Shown: positions 40,301 to 55,300 of the stretch, piece by piece | Layout of the letters: each line of letters begins with the position of its first letter | Numbering within the stretch: the first letter of the stretch is position 1 | Origin: Lichenostomus cassidix | Lineage: Eukaryota; Chordata; Aves; Passeriformes; Meliphagidae | Direction of reading: 5' to 3' | Length of the DNA: 64,000 bases | Assembly: GCA_008360975.2 (NCBI GenBank) | Contig: CM039182.1 | Coordinates: 43,288,491 to 43,352,490 of the forward strand | Translations under genes and position numbers: made by a program | Notes under the pieces: generated by a model | Database searches by the model: none | The model's input: only the letters and a program-made list of their open reading frames with translations | Told to the model about the DNA's origin: nothing

Positions 40301-43300
40301 TATAGTTCAAAGAAGTATACTTGGACATATTCTTCCTGAAGCAATGGTGTGTTATTTAGAAAACTATGAACCAGAAAAATTTTCTGAGATATTCCTTGGA
40401 GAATTTGACACTCCGGAAGCAATTTGGAGCAATGAAATGAGGTAACTGGTTTTTGTCAGAGGGACAAATGGATCTGAACTACAGGTTATGTTGAAGAGGT
40501 ATTTGATATTCTTAAAGAAACCTGAAAATACCTGGTTTACATGGCTTCCTCTGTTTGCCCTCCGCAAGGGCAGTGTTGTCCTGCATTGCCCTCTGCTTCA
40601 ACCGAAAATAACCAGGGCAAGGGAGAGCAGAATTTGGAGTGGGAAGGGGAGTATTTCCCAGAACATCTTAAGTTACTTTTGTGAATTGTGACTTGACCAT
40701 GTATGTGAAGTGCCTTTACTTACTCATTTATATGTACCTTTTTATTACCAGCATCTATCTCTGAGATATACCTCTGTAGTATTCCAATATATTGGAATGT
40801 TAGGGTCTTCCAGAAAGTAAAAGAGATGTTGAGAAAGGCAAAATGTCACTTTAAATTTTTTTTGTAATAAACTATTTTAATGGCATTTAAATTGCCCTGT
40901 GATAGAATAGGACAGAATCCTATTCTGAATCCCTTCTGAAATGCAGGAAACTTCTAAGGAAAACCTTTTCAGAAGAAGTCACTGAACACACTTGTTCAGT
41001 GAGTGAGGATTGAGGACTGCTGGGCAAGCGTTAAACTGAACTTTGTAACTTTTAGGCGTCTCATGATAGAGAAGATTGCTGCTCATCTTGCTGACTTCAC
41101 CCCTCGTCTTCAAAGCAATACAAGAGCACTTTACCAATACTGTCCCATCCCGGTTATCAACTATCCACAACTGGAAAATGAGTTGTTCTGTAATATTTAT
41201 TACCTCAAGCATCTTTGTGATACACTCAGATTTCCAGACTGGCCAATTAAAGATCCGGTAAGTAAGAAGTATTTTAGGATTTATTTAGTTTTTGATCTTC
41301 TGGTTCTAAAAGTGGGATTTGTAATAAATATTAAGGAAATCAAGTGCTAGGTTTGTTGTAAGTAACTGCTTTATCCTGAATTTTAGGTCCAAACCTAAAT
41401 ACATTTAAACTCTACTTTATCTTGAAGCAGCATAGTGTTCTTTCCATATAGCAACCCCATAAATATATCCTTCTTGTGACTACTTAAATGGCAAAGTACA
41501 GCATCCAAGAAACTTCAGAGAGTGTTTCAGTGAACCTAATTTTGGGAGGGGCAATGGGAATCATGACATTGGGGTTCATATTTGTCCATGCTGCACAAGA
41601 AACCAAGCTAACGTGTCAGTACATTAACTGAAGTGATGAGATTTTCTTGGTACAAGTCTATGGACGAGATCTGTCTAAGCAGCTTTGTTTATTCTTGCAG
41701 CTTTGCAGTTTTTATAGTATCAAGATGTGAACAGCATTTTATCTGTGATTTTTCATCTTCTAATTTGACTCTTACATAGTCATCTTAATTTTAAGCTTTT
41801 ACCTTGAATAAAATACAGGATTCATGAATAAAACACCACTGTATTAAAAATTGTGTGTACTGGTGTCAGCATAAATGAAGCACTAATAAATGGTAATTAT
41901 TTAGGTTAAACTGTTGAAAGATACCCTAGAAGCTTGGAAGAAGGAGGTGGAAAAGAAGCCACCTACCATGTCAATAGATGATGCTTATGAAGTTCTTAAT
42001 CTACCCAGAGGACAAGGCCAGTAAGTTGTTTTCAGGATTTAAACTTGTATAACTACTGTATATAAACTCCATGCACTGAACAAATTGAATTTTCTTACCT
42101 TAGTACTTGGAAATGCTTAGTGGTACCAGGTCAGTCACATAGAGCACCTTCTTCATTCACAGTGGAAGATTGCTTGGCTAAAAAGAAACAAAGCTTGGAA
42201 ATACAATTCCAGTGTTTGAGAGAATCATTGTAAAAGTGTTTAGATAAGCTGAAAAGGAGGAAAAGAATGCTTTAGGCTCTGCTGTTTTAAAGGACAAGCT
42301 TTAGACACAACCATAGTGAACAAAGAATATGGCAGAACTTGAATATGTTCAAAGTGAAGCTTTTTTCTCTAATCATTCTTCTCCCTCTCACGTATTACCA
42401 TTTTTCTTGGTGATTATATCCTTAGAATCTTTTGCCTCCCATCTTGGCACCGGTTTCTGACTTCAGGTCTCTTTAGAAGAGAACTAACAATAACCTTCAA
42501 GAACAGTGCACTCACTGCAAACCGTGAAATACTGACTTTTATCATTTGTAGCTCATTTAGATTCTTCATTTAAAACATTCAGGGACTGTGAGCACCTTCT
42601 GGTTAGTATACTATGTACAAGAGATGTATTTAAAAATACTTTAAATTTCTAAAATTTTTTTTTGTTCTGTGACCACATGATTACTCCCCCATTCAGTGTA
42701 AGATGATGAAGCAGGTATTTCAGATGGATATAGGAGAGCTTTGTAGTTTTCACTCAGTTGCAGTTACTGTTAGTACTGTTGTCAGAACCCAGGCTGTTTT
42801 TGCTGTGGTTGTTTTTGATTTTTTTGTCACTCAGTGTAATTAATGGAACTTGTTTTATTGCAGAAATGATGAAAGCAAGATCAGGAAAGCTTATTTCAGG
42901 CTGGCTCAAAAATATCACCCAGACAAGAATCCAGAAGGCAGGGTATGTACAGCACAAATTTATGGTGTTAATAAAATGGGGACAAATTCAGCTATTTCAT
43001 GTATTAAGAATTTTGAAACACACACTTAAATTTTCTTTCTTCCTTTTGAAAGGTATGCCCTGGGTGAATACTAAAATACAGGTTAATGCTGCAGATGAAT
43101 AATTTAAGAAATGGCATTCATGGATTTAGGATTTCTGCAGTAAACTGATGCAGTTAGATCAGATTCACATCTCAGAAGTGGTCTTCTGCAGAGAGTAAGG
43201 CAGGACCTAAACAAGCTGTTTGTTCCCTTTAGAGACTGACTGCATCCTCTGCCCATTCTCACAGTCCAGCTGTGCTTACTGCTTTTGGCACAGTAGAATT

Positions 43301-46300
43301 GACTTAGTTTAAGTCTCTTGCTTAGGGCAGAGTTCAGGAGTCAAAACTAACCTATGAACCAGTATTGTTTGCAGTATTTTCTGATATGCAGTGAGGCAAC
43401 AAAACTGGTGCTCTTGGTAATAATCTGGAATGCTTTATTTTACCTGCATTTAAACTGATGCTTCAGTAATTTAGAGGATTCTCAACAAATTTTGTGACTA
43501 TTCCTCTTTATTTGTAGGATATGTTTGAAAAAGTTAATAAAGCCTATGAGTTTCTATGCACAAAGTCTGCCAAGGTGATAGATGGGCCAGATCCAGAAAA
43601 CATAATTTTGATCTTGAAAACTCAAAGCATCCTCTTCAACAGGCATAAGGAAGGTAAGCATGCTGCCTCAGAGCAGTGTTTTATGTCCATTTCTTTAGTG
43701 GTCACTTTGGTCAGCTTTAATCTCTGTTCTTCAGTCTGTGCTTTGATCTGATTTCTGAGTTGCCGCAGCGTTATGTAGCTATGGTATAGGGCTTCAAAAC
43801 AGGACTTTTTCTTCCATGAAATTATTCCATTAATTAATCTGCAGTAAAACTTAATTCAAACCAGCATGAATAGCTCTTTGAAGTTCTCTACTCCAGTACT
43901 AATCAGTTTGAATTCATCTGTACGGAGAATTCTGTCTATGCAGAAAAATCCTCACTAATACTCAGTCACCCAGGTGCTGGTTACACATGAGATTACACTC
44001 ATCTGGCTATTAACAATGAGATATTCTTGCAGAAATTATGACCAATGTTAGAGTCCTCTGGTGAGTGTGCTGCAGCATAACCTATCTCATTGTTCAGTTG
44101 GGAAAGAGGGGTACTCTAACGCTTGGCTCCAGCTACAGTCCCAGGCTGGCAGCTGCTGCTATATCCAAGTCTTGCAGAGCCAACAGTGTTTTGCTGCAGA
44201 AGTGTTATATTATAATGGTAAACTAAGAACCTCACATGCAATCATAGTTCTGTCAGTTGTGTGGAGGAAATGACAGCATTGGTATAGACTTAAACGTGTT
44301 GGCTTGCAGTTGGCTCCGTATGAAAAATTATTCTTTAGCACTGCTGAATTCTACAGGAATGAAAAATAGAGTTTCAAACTTTAAATTGTTGTGTCAAACT
44401 GGACAAGGTCCTTACAGGCTTATTGTTAGTTAATCCTGGCCTAAGACACAAAGCTATACTTGCATTTCTCTGCAGAGAGATAAGCATCATTGGGAAGGCT
44501 CTGAGCTTGGGGATTTACTGAGCTGGAGATCAGTCTTTTTGATCTAAAAATGAGTCCTTTCTGTGAAGCTCTGTTAGCTTATGGCATGAACAGATCTATG
44601 TGACGAGGAGTCAGATTGTGTGGACTGCTCAGTCTTGCTCCAGATATACCAGGTGTTGGCTTTCTTTGACACCTAGCCCTTATGTATCTGATGTATCTTC
44701 CACTGATAATTTTGTGGTGGCTGAAATTGCTTCGACTCTGCATATACGTAAACCTGGACATTTTTTCCTCTTTCAGATTTGAAACCTTACAAATATGCTG
44801 GCTATCCTATGCTGATAAAGACCATTACCATTGAAACATCAGATGACCTTTTGTTTTCCAAAGAATCTCCTCTGTTGCCGGCTGCTACAGAACTTGCCTT
44901 TCATACTGTCAGTTGTTCAGCATTAAATGCAGAAGAACTGAGGAGAGAGAGTGGAATTGAGGTAAATGCAAGTAAACATTGAAATACTTTTTTTTTAGTC
45001 TAATTCTTCCATAGCTAGAAATCTTATATCCTCAATGCATAGGATGTCAGATGCAATTGGGAATCACTTTGGGTCTTGAGACACCTGCTTTCTGTTGAAC
45101 TGTGGATAAGCAAGCTACAAATGAAGCTTCTCAACACCTTTACAAAACTCTGCAGAGAACTTACGTGTTTTGTGTGTGAAAGAATAGATCAATGTGAGCA
45201 AGTCACTTGAGCAGAAGGGCTTGTTATTGCACATATTACAGTATTAGAACCATTTAGATTGGTAAAGACCTTGAAAATTGAGTCCAATTGTTAATCCCCA
45301 TACTGGCAAGTCCTGCTAAATCACATCTGCATGTTTTTTAAATGCCTTCAGGGGTGGTGAATCAGCCACTTCACTGTGCAGCTTGTCCCTGGCACAACTT
45401 GTGGCCATGTCCTCTTGGTCATTGGGAGAAGAGACCAATCCCCATCTAATTACAGCCTCCTTTCAAGCAGTTGTAGGGAGTGATAAGGTCACCCCTGATC
45501 CTCCTTTTCTCCAGGTGAAACAGCCCCAGTTCCCTCAGCTGCTCCTTATTAGACTTGTACTCCAGACCTTTCCCCAGTTCTGTTGCCCTTCCCTAGACAT
45601 GTTCCAGCCCCTCAATATCTGTCTTGTAGGGAGGGACCCAAAAGCAAGTACAGGATTTGAGACGCAGCTTCACCAGCACTGAGCAGAGGAGGGCAATCAC
45701 TGCCCTGGTCCTGCTGGCCACACTATGGCTGATACAGGCCAGGATGCCATTGGCCTTCTCAGCCACCTGGGCACATGTTGGTTCATGTTCAGTGGCTGTT
45801 GACCAATATCCCCAGGTCCTTCTCTGCCCAGCAGCTTTCCAGACTCTCTGCCCCCATCCTCTAGCACTGCCAGAGGTTGTTGTGACCTGAGATTAGGGCC
45901 TGGCACCTCACCTTGTTGAACTTCACACAGTCAGCCTCAGCCCATTGAACCAGCATGTCCAGATCCCTCTGTAGAGCCTTCCTGCCCTCCAGCAGATCAA
46001 CACTCCCACACAACTTAGTGTCATCTGCACACTGATTGAGGTATTAGCTCATATGTGAGAAGGCTGTCAACTCTTAAAGCATCAAAGGTTATTACCAGCA
46101 CTTGCAAGGAATTTTGCACTACAGACCATTTGAGCAAGCTGCAGATTTTTGTCAAATGTTTCCCTTCAGTCATTAAAAATGGCTTTACCATCTCATGTTT
46201 TGTTTGATGACCTTTATGTTGTGACTGAACTTGTGCATCATCCCATCCTCACAGGTATTGCAAGAAGCATTTAATCGTTGTGTAGCAGTCTTGACTCGTT

Positions 46301-49300
46301 CTAGCAAACCAGATGATATGTCTGTACAGGTAAGTTGCAGCAGTTTTAACTGAGTGTATTGTCTTCACAGAAGACTACATAGTGTATGTATATGTATAAT
46401 ATAAATACAAATGTGTGTGTATATAATAAAAGTAGTGATGTAGTATGCTACATATTAAAAATACTGTTGTAAATATGCATTTTTCATCCACTTTGGACCA
46501 GTAAAATACTGTGTTTTGTAGGTATGTGGATACATTAGTAAGTGTTACAGTGTAGCAGCTCAGTTTGAGGAATGCAGAGAGAAGATTACAGAAATGCCTA
46601 ACATAATTAAGGACCTCTGTAGACTACTGTATTATGGCAAGGTAAGTGCTCCTTTCCTTTGTCTTGAATGGGTGTGTAACTGTTAAATGTTCAGAGGAAT
46701 ATTCTGCTTTTAGGGCAGATAAGACAATCATAAAATAATATTATGATTTGCGTTGGAAGAGACCTTAAATTCATCTAATTCCAAACTGCCTGCTATGAGC
46801 AGGGACACCTTTCACTAGACCAGGTTGCCCAGAGCCCCATCCAACCTGGCCTTGAAGAGAAAGCCAGGGATTGGGGCATCCACAACTTCTGTTTCAGTGC
46901 CTCAGCACCCTCGTTGTAAAGAATTTCTTCTTAGTGTCTGATCTAAACCTACTGTCTCTCCGATTGAAGGTCTTTCCCCTTGTCCTCTTACTCCATGTTC
47001 TTGTAAATTGTCCCTCTCCTTCTTTTGTGTAGACACCCTTCAGGTACTGGAAGGCCACAATTAGGCAACTTAGGAGCCTTCTCTTTTCCAGGCTGAGCAA
47101 ACCCATTTTTCTCAGCCTTTCCTCATTGTTGCAGTGACTAGTCAAACCCTTCTGTAAGATCCCAGCCAGTCATGAGAAACAGAACTCAGCTGCCTTGTTT
47201 CAACACTTGTATTTGAATCTATTTAGTAGATTTAAACTTCAGCCACTCTAAAGATTCAGCTACTTGTGTCTGTTAACTGACAAGTCTGGAAGATTGCCTT
47301 ACTCTACTAAATCTGCAGATGAAAGTACTGCAACTGGATCTTACATAAGCAGATAGACTTCGAAATCAGCATAGACTCTGGGAACAGTATTCAAGAAGTT
47401 TTCTTTCCATTTAGCTGTTTTGAACTTGCCTCATGTTATATAAATGCTGAATTTTGTCTGAATTAAGAAAGGAAAGCTTGTCTTGAACTTTTCATGTGAG
47501 GTACATGAAAACAGGACACTAAACCCAGATTACAGTAATTGTCTGTATATTCTTTAGTTCCTGCAGGACACATGTATTGTCATAGAAAACTCACCTGGGA
47601 ATCTCTGCCTCAGTTTTGAATAGTTTTTCTGTCAGTTCATCAATGCTTCTTGCTAATCATGTGAAATAACTATTCAAGTACACTTCCCTTTGAAGGATGC
47701 TGACTAATTAGCTGTGTTGTTGGTTACCAAATACTTCAGCTGCAGATACTATGTCTTCTTCAGTTTTCGTCTTTGTGCTGCTTAGATAGTGCTGCAGAAT
47801 TAGCAAATTCTGGCTTTAAATCTTGGGTAAGGAAGCCAGTTGGCGTCCTTTGGTTACAGGTACTAAGGCAAACTGCTTTTTTCTCCCTCAGACCATACCA
47901 CGAGTAGCTGCTTTAGGAGTGGAGTGTGTTAGCTCCTTTGCCTTAGATTACTGGCTACAAACACACTTGTTCCAAGCTGGAGTTCTCTGGTACTTACTGG
48001 GTTACCTCTTCAACTATGACTATACGCTGGAGGAGAGTGGGATTCAGAAAAGTGAAGATTCAAACCACCAGGTAATGTTACCAAGGTGCTTTCAACAACC
48101 AGTGGCTGTTGTTTGCCGTCTCTTACTAACAGACCAAGTGTATTCAAATATTTGTTAGAATCATTGAATTGCATGTAACATTGTTGAGAGTTTTGGAAGA
48201 GAATTTTTGTGGAGTGGTAAATAAAAAGTCTTTGAGTGTTGGTTTTTTTATATTTTTTTCAAGAGTTCAAATGTTAAAGCTTCCAAAACGCATGGTTTCT
48301 AATAGACTTAATGCAAGAGACTTTTAATCTACAGCAAACAATATAAAAGTAAATTTTTGCTATCAGAAGAAAGCAAAGGGTTTTCTCAAACTATCTCTGT
48401 TTTTCAGGAGGTAGCAAATAGCCTTGCTAAGCTCAGCCTCCTGGCCTTGAGTCGTCTTGGAGGTTATCTTTCTGAAGAACAAGCTACCCCTGAAAACCCA
48501 ACAATCAGGAAAAGCTTGGCTGGAATGCTGACACCCTATATTGCAAGAAAACTTGCAGTGGTCAGTCCAACTGAGGTGAGCATCTGTTGGCCAAAACTTT
48601 CTCTAGTCATTTTTTGAAAGGAGTACCTGGTCACTTCTAAAATGCTGAACTCTCTCAGACCAACTTGGTACTGAGAACAGCAGTGGGATTTTTCTTTGCA
48701 ATTGCGGTAACTGCAGGGGAAAGGAACTGGTTCAGCCTCAAACACTATGGACAGGAACAGTGCCTTATAAAATAATATTTGTGAAACAAATGTAGGAATA
48801 AAGAGGTTGAGTTAATCATTGAAGGCTTAAGGATATAATGGTGATGGAGAACAAAGGTTATGCTTCACTCTTTAAAAGTGGTGCCAGGCTATCTTATCTA
48901 TAAAGAGATACAGCAGATAGTTGCTGTTTACTGTCAAAAGTGGATGGAGAATCTAAAGCGTGTCTCAGAGCAGACTAAAGAGAAAACTAAAATATAGATT
49001 GTACTCTACCACATAACTTTCACATACTGTTTTTCCAGTGTGTTTTTCTAATATGGGAAATTTCACACTTTAAACTTGCTTATGTAATTGGTCTAGTTGC
49101 TAATGAGATTGGATTGACTAATATTGTGGAACATCCTGATTACTGTGCATAATGATCTGAAACTGTTGTAAATGTGTTACATGGTGTAAATTCCTTTTCT
49201 TAGACTCTGAAGATGCTTAACAGTAACACAGAGAACCCATACTTGATCTGGAACAATGGGACAAGAGCTGAATTACTTGAGTTTTTGGAATCTCAACAAG

Positions 49301-52300
49301 AAAGCATGATTAAGAGAGTAAGATACTCTGTATTTTAAATCCCACTATTTAAAAAAAAATCAGTTTCGTATTTTCTTATATCTGCTTGGGATGCAATGGT
49401 ATGGTTAATAGAAGTATCCATTGATGTCTACTCCCAAGTCACTTTCTTGATTCAGTAGTTTTTAAAAGAAAATTTTAAAAAAACTAAGAATTTGCTTGTT
49501 TATTTCTTGCTATGTTTCAGTCTGAGCTTTTGACTTGCTAAAACATAAAGTTTTCTGTTCAAGTATTGCATATTTCATTATCGGATTATAGCTTTACACT
49601 TTCTACAAGATTCTTTTCTGTCTGAGCTTGTGCTGCTTATCTCTGCTTAAAGGGTGATTGTGACAAGAGCTATGGATCTGACTTTGTCTTCAGTGACCAT
49701 GCAAAGGAACTTATTGTTGGAGAGATTTTTGTTAGAGTCTACAATGAGGTCCCTACCTTCCAACTTGAGGTGAGATGTAGCTAAAAATCTTCCTGTTGAA
49801 ACTAGTGTTTGGAATGTTACTTCTTCCTGTTTATCTGTCAGTGTAAACAGAATGGAGAAAATACAAAATCTTATGGAAATTTCTCTCAAGATTAGCATGT
49901 TCTGAGAGAGCTCTTTACTGGAGCAGAATAAATTAAAAGAATGAGTCTGTCATAAGATGTGCTGCTTCAGATGTCTTCGACTTCTCTCTACAAGCTTGTG
50001 ATGCAGACACGTGGGTTGACTCAGCAGTTCCAGGAGGTGGTGGTTCTGCCTACTGGTTTTACAATCCAGCTATATATATGGGCAAACACACACCTGTTGG
50101 AGTAGTGGCAGCTCTTTAAGGGTACATTTAGATAGAAATAGGATTAATGTGATCCAGATGTTAGAGTGATCATAGAGAAGTGTTGCCAGTGTCTGGAAGA
50201 AAGGAATATGTGAAATATAGGAGAAGTTACTTGGGTACATTTTCTTCTATTATGGGTACTGTTGCATCGCACAGCTAAAAATGCTGTCATCTCTACTTTA
50301 AAGCTTCCTAAAGCATTTGCTGCAAGCCTCCTGGATTACGTGGGGTCACAAGCACAGTATCTTCATACGCTAATGGCAATAACTCAGACTGGGAAAGTGG
50401 AGTCCAACCAACATGGAGATCGCTTACGGAGAGTTGAAATGGCCCTGGAGGCTCTGAGAAATGTGATAAAGCACAACCCAGGTAAGCTTAAAACTGAACT
50501 TCCGCAATTACACTCTTCTGTGGATCACCTTAAAAACTGTGGGCTTCTATAGTCTTCATCTTCCAGTGAGATGGAAGCTTGTTTTGCTGGCTGACAGACC
50601 TTAACATTTCTGGCAAGCCATATAAGCTTGCTATTTTGTCCTTACCTGCAGAATATTAGCTGTAGATACATTAAAAATTTGGGTTGAATTCAAGCCTTAT
50701 CTCTTTTTATCTCTGAATCATTGGGTTTTATCTAATTCGAGCCTGCTGTTGCTAGGAAGATTTAAATCTCTTGAAAGAAACTTTCAGTAATCCTTCAAAG
50801 AATCTTTAACTGGTTTTTAAACTTCCTTGTATCAAAAAAACCTCCTTGAGCTGAGTACTGCATGCTAGTAAACACCCAAATGGCACCTGTGTTAGAGCAT
50901 TAGTAAAGCAAGAGGAGAAGATGCTCTTGAGAGTGGGCAGCTAATACCAGCAAAGTTTTATTAGGAGACATCAATGTGCAGACTGGAAAAGCCTCAGACA
51001 AATAATTGGGATGTTTTCCTATTGTCTTATGTGCGACTTCTAAAAGCAAATGATGTTACTTTTGTGCCATCTAATAGTAGAGGATTAGGATGTTCCCTGT
51101 GTTTGCAATTATAACCCTGGAGCCAGCTGTTCCTGCTGGAGATAGCAACCTTGCTCTGAGCTGGGACATTCTGAAAGGGCAAGCATATTTGAACACAAGA
51201 TGTATTGATGATCAGTGATAAATGAAGTTATGGAATTTGTTCACTTGTTTTGTAAGAATGCAAGTAACTAGGTAGTCCAAGAGCTACAACAGTTACTTTC
51301 CTTAGAGAGGGGAGATATCCTTTGTTTTTGAAATATTGTTGATCTGAAACTCTGTGGAAGCTACATTAATAGAGAGGAGTTCATAATTTTCTCTGTAGCA
51401 GGTGCTGTCCAGAATGAGCTGTTAAAACTACTGTGGCAGACCACATACAGCTGTGTAGTCTTTAACATCTCTCTGTACAGTGAAATGTGAGATTGGGACA
51501 GCCTTCAGTGAATGCTTTGGCTAAAAGGGAGCGTAACTTATTTGTTTCTTACAGGTTCTGAGTGTGAATGCATAGGGCACTTTAAGTTGATATTCTCCCT
51601 TCTGCGTGTTCATGGAGCTGGCCTGGTGCAGCAGTTGGCTCTAGAGGTAAAAAAACCCAACCAACCAAAAACCAAACAAACTCCCACAAACTCCCATCCT
51701 CCCTGTCTGGATGCTTTACATAGTCACCATAAACAAACCTGATTGTGTAGCTGTTAGAGTAGCATCTAAAAGATATTAGGATTGGGGTTCCAAGGTGTCA
51801 GTTCCTCTTTGGAGGAACACGATAGCTTCGTGCCTGTGTTTTCGCATCGTTCTTTCCTGAAGAGACAAGACAATTTGGTGACAGGAAGAAATGCTGTAAA
51901 TATGAGCTATAATGGCCAATGAGGTGACTGACTTCATACACTCCATTTTCTGAGAAGTGTCTTAATAGCTGGAATTTAATCAAGTGCTGTTTCTGATCTC
52001 TTGCAGGTAGTGAACATAGTAACAAGTAATCAAGAATGTGTTAACAACATTGCTGAGGCAATGGTTCTTTCTAACTTACTGGCACTCCTGCATTCCTTAC
52101 CTTCAAGTATGTACCATATGATTCTCCATCTTGCAAGCCAAAGGGTTTCCAGCTCAGAAATTAGAATGCAGCTGGCTGAGCTTAGCACTGAGTTTTAGGT
52201 TAAAACAGCCTTGTTAGCTTTGTAGCATAGAGAGCTGGGTTAGAAGCTACAGTAAGAACAGCTATATATCAGAGCAAAGCTTTCCTCAGGCTTCCCAGCT

Positions 52301-55300
52301 GTTGCTGTGCTCCCTTCCAGTTGCTCAGCTGTTAATGAGAGCAGTGAAGACAGTACTGCAATAGATCCTCAGGGAAACATAGTGTTTCTATGCCCAGTCC
52401 TAATGAATAATACTCTTCAGCTATTATTTATTCCCCTGCCAGATAAGAAAAGCAGAGTTACTAAACAGGAATCATCACTTTTTTCTTTAAAGATGATGAC
52501 AGGAAGCAGGAATAGAAACAGGTTGGTTTTTAAACAACTGCAAAAATTTAGACCAGCTCTGTCATCACATGGGCCCCATGATAAGCAGCTAAGTCACTTC
52601 TGTTCTGTCTACTGGTTTAAATATTAGTGACAATCATATCCAAAGCTAACAAGGATGATTTACAAAAATGTTGTATGTGACCGGTTTTTTGTCTGAAACG
52701 TGTGACCTAAAACATACAAATTGCAGATACTGTGATTACTTTTGAATTGTGTAGTGTCCCATTGACAAATTGTTCTTGGGAATTTAGCTAATAATCATCT
52801 AATTAAGAAGTTATGGTGTACTAGCATGTGTAACTGATTTGACATTACTTAGTTTAGCCAGAAATCCCTAAGCTTATAATTGCCTTAAGCTTTGTTGCAT
52901 ATTTGATACAGTTTTCTGTTAAGATCAGTTACATTTATCTTTGATTAGTTAATAGTCTATGTGACATGAAATTCTTAATGCTTTTTATTTTGACAGGTCG
53001 GCAGCTTGTCCTTGAAACTTTGTATGCTTTGACATCTAGCACAAAAATAATTAAAGAGGCCATGGCAAAAGGTACAGTACTACACTGAAAGCAAGTGTTT
53101 CTGCAACAATGGGCCTAAAGTGGATAGAGTGGCCACTCTTCCCTTTAGGATAATCAGTGTGGGATTGGAGAATTTATTCTACTTGTGACCAGAAAAGAAA
53201 TATTGAATGTTTCCTATCTCTTTGTTACAGGTGCTTTAATCTACTTACTAGATATGTTTTGCAACTCAACTCATCCACAGGTCAGAGCCCAAACGGCAGA
53301 GCTTTTTGCCAAAATGACTGCAGATAAACTGGTGGGTCCAAAGGTAAGAATCTTAACAGCTCATGTTGGAACTCTTATCTTCATATTACCTGCATCTCTC
53401 TAAAGATAAGCAACAAAACCCCTCTTCTGTATCTGAAATATTCGTGTAAAGAGCAATCTGGCTTTTTCAAAATAATTTAACTTTAAATCTGTGAGCAGAC
53501 TTCTAGAAGCTGTTGTATTTACAGTAACTTGTATAAGCAGTTTGGTTTTCATTTCTCTTTAACATTAGAGACCTATATTCCATTGGGTGTTGCTGATTGA
53601 AATGATGGCATTTTATTTTGTGGTGTTGCGATCCAGCAGTTGACAGTTCTAGCATTACAGATAGTTGAACTTCGTGGAGTTCTCTGTTTGTCAGTTAGTT
53701 TGTCTTATGATACACTAAAAGTCATTTATGTTCATCCTTTCTAGGTTAGAATTACACTAATGAAATTTTTACCTGGAGTCTTCATGGATGCCATGAGAGA
53801 CAACCCTGAAGCTGCTGTTCATATCTTTGAGGGAACTCATGAAAATCCAGAATTAATTTGGAATGACAGCTCCAGGGAGAGAGTGTCAACAACAGTTCGA
53901 GAAATGATGCTTGAGTATGTGGAAACCTACTGGCTCAGTTATCTTTAACTGAGACACTCTCTTAGTGTCAGTAAACCAGAGTTGCTGTAGAAGAACTGGG
54001 AGACAAGGGCTTTGCCTGTAAAACGTAGAATTCTTGCAAGCCAGACTTCAGTGAAAAGAAACTTGTTCACTGTTTGTGTATTGTACCTGTAACTCAGTGA
54101 TGCAGGTGCAGTTTGTGTGCAGTCCAGGTATTTGCTCACTGATGTAAGATTTGGAGGGATACAATGGGGAGAGAATGGGATTTAGAGACTGAAACTACTT
54201 TACAGTGATGGAGAGAGACTGAGGTGTCAAGTAGGAAAGACAACTGCTGCTTTTACTGCTCATTAAAACTTCCTTTCTTTTTAAAGGCACTTTAAACTTC
54301 AGAGGGACAACCCTGACACAAACTGGAAGGTAAAAAGTATACTATTTCTGTTTTGAGTGTGTCCAGGAAGGCTATAAGCCAGGTGATAATAGGCTTTTTT
54401 CTGAAAATACTAACAGGAATTCACTGCTATGCTGTGAACACAGCTGTTCATAACTGAAAACATAACTGGTTTAATGTTGAATTGATGCTTTTTTTGCTAC
54501 TTGTACCTTGGAATTAGACACTTACTGGTAAAACCACTGTCAGCATACTCTGAATGTTCTGATAGTTCAGGTAATTATGAAACTCATCAAAAATTAGCGA
54601 CAAAGGAAAATACTGGTTTGTTGAAAAAGTCCTGTCACTACATAGCTGTAGTAAACTTGCTGTCGGTAAATGTGCAGTAACTTTTAAGTCACTGAGTCTC
54701 AAGAAAAAAATGTCCTAAACCATTTCTATGAATAAGGCCCATCAGTGAGATGTTCCAGTATGTAGTGTTTGCCAATATCTGTGAAAGGCCAGACATGACT
54801 TCCTCCCAGTGATGCTCTAGTTCAACATTAAACCAGTTTCTAATCACATCGCAATGGCTATTTTGATCCGGAGGAAAACTGGTAACTTCCCTAGATTGGT
54901 GAGAAACCTTTCCCTGAAGTGTGCAAGAAAGGAAGGAAAAGGCTGTTGTATCATCAGCCTTTGTTGCTGCTACTTCTCTTGAACTAGGTTTTGTCACTAT
55001 TGCAGTTGTAGGTTCAGTTACTTGCGTTCTTTGAAAGAAAGGTTCATTGTACTGGCTGCACTGCACTGTTTTTTCTACAGTCTCTTCTTACCTCATGTTC
55101 TTTCAAGGTGTGAAGGGTTTATTGCTCTTGCACTCTTGCAGCTCTGTTTTGGAGAATAAACTTAGGTAACTCATTCTAGAGACCACTTAGAGAAACACTT
55201 TTAGCTCTTACAAATACCCTTGCCAATAACTTCTGCTTTACAATTCAACAGCTGCCTGAAGACTTTGCTGTGGTGTATGGTGAGGCAGAAGGTGAACTTT

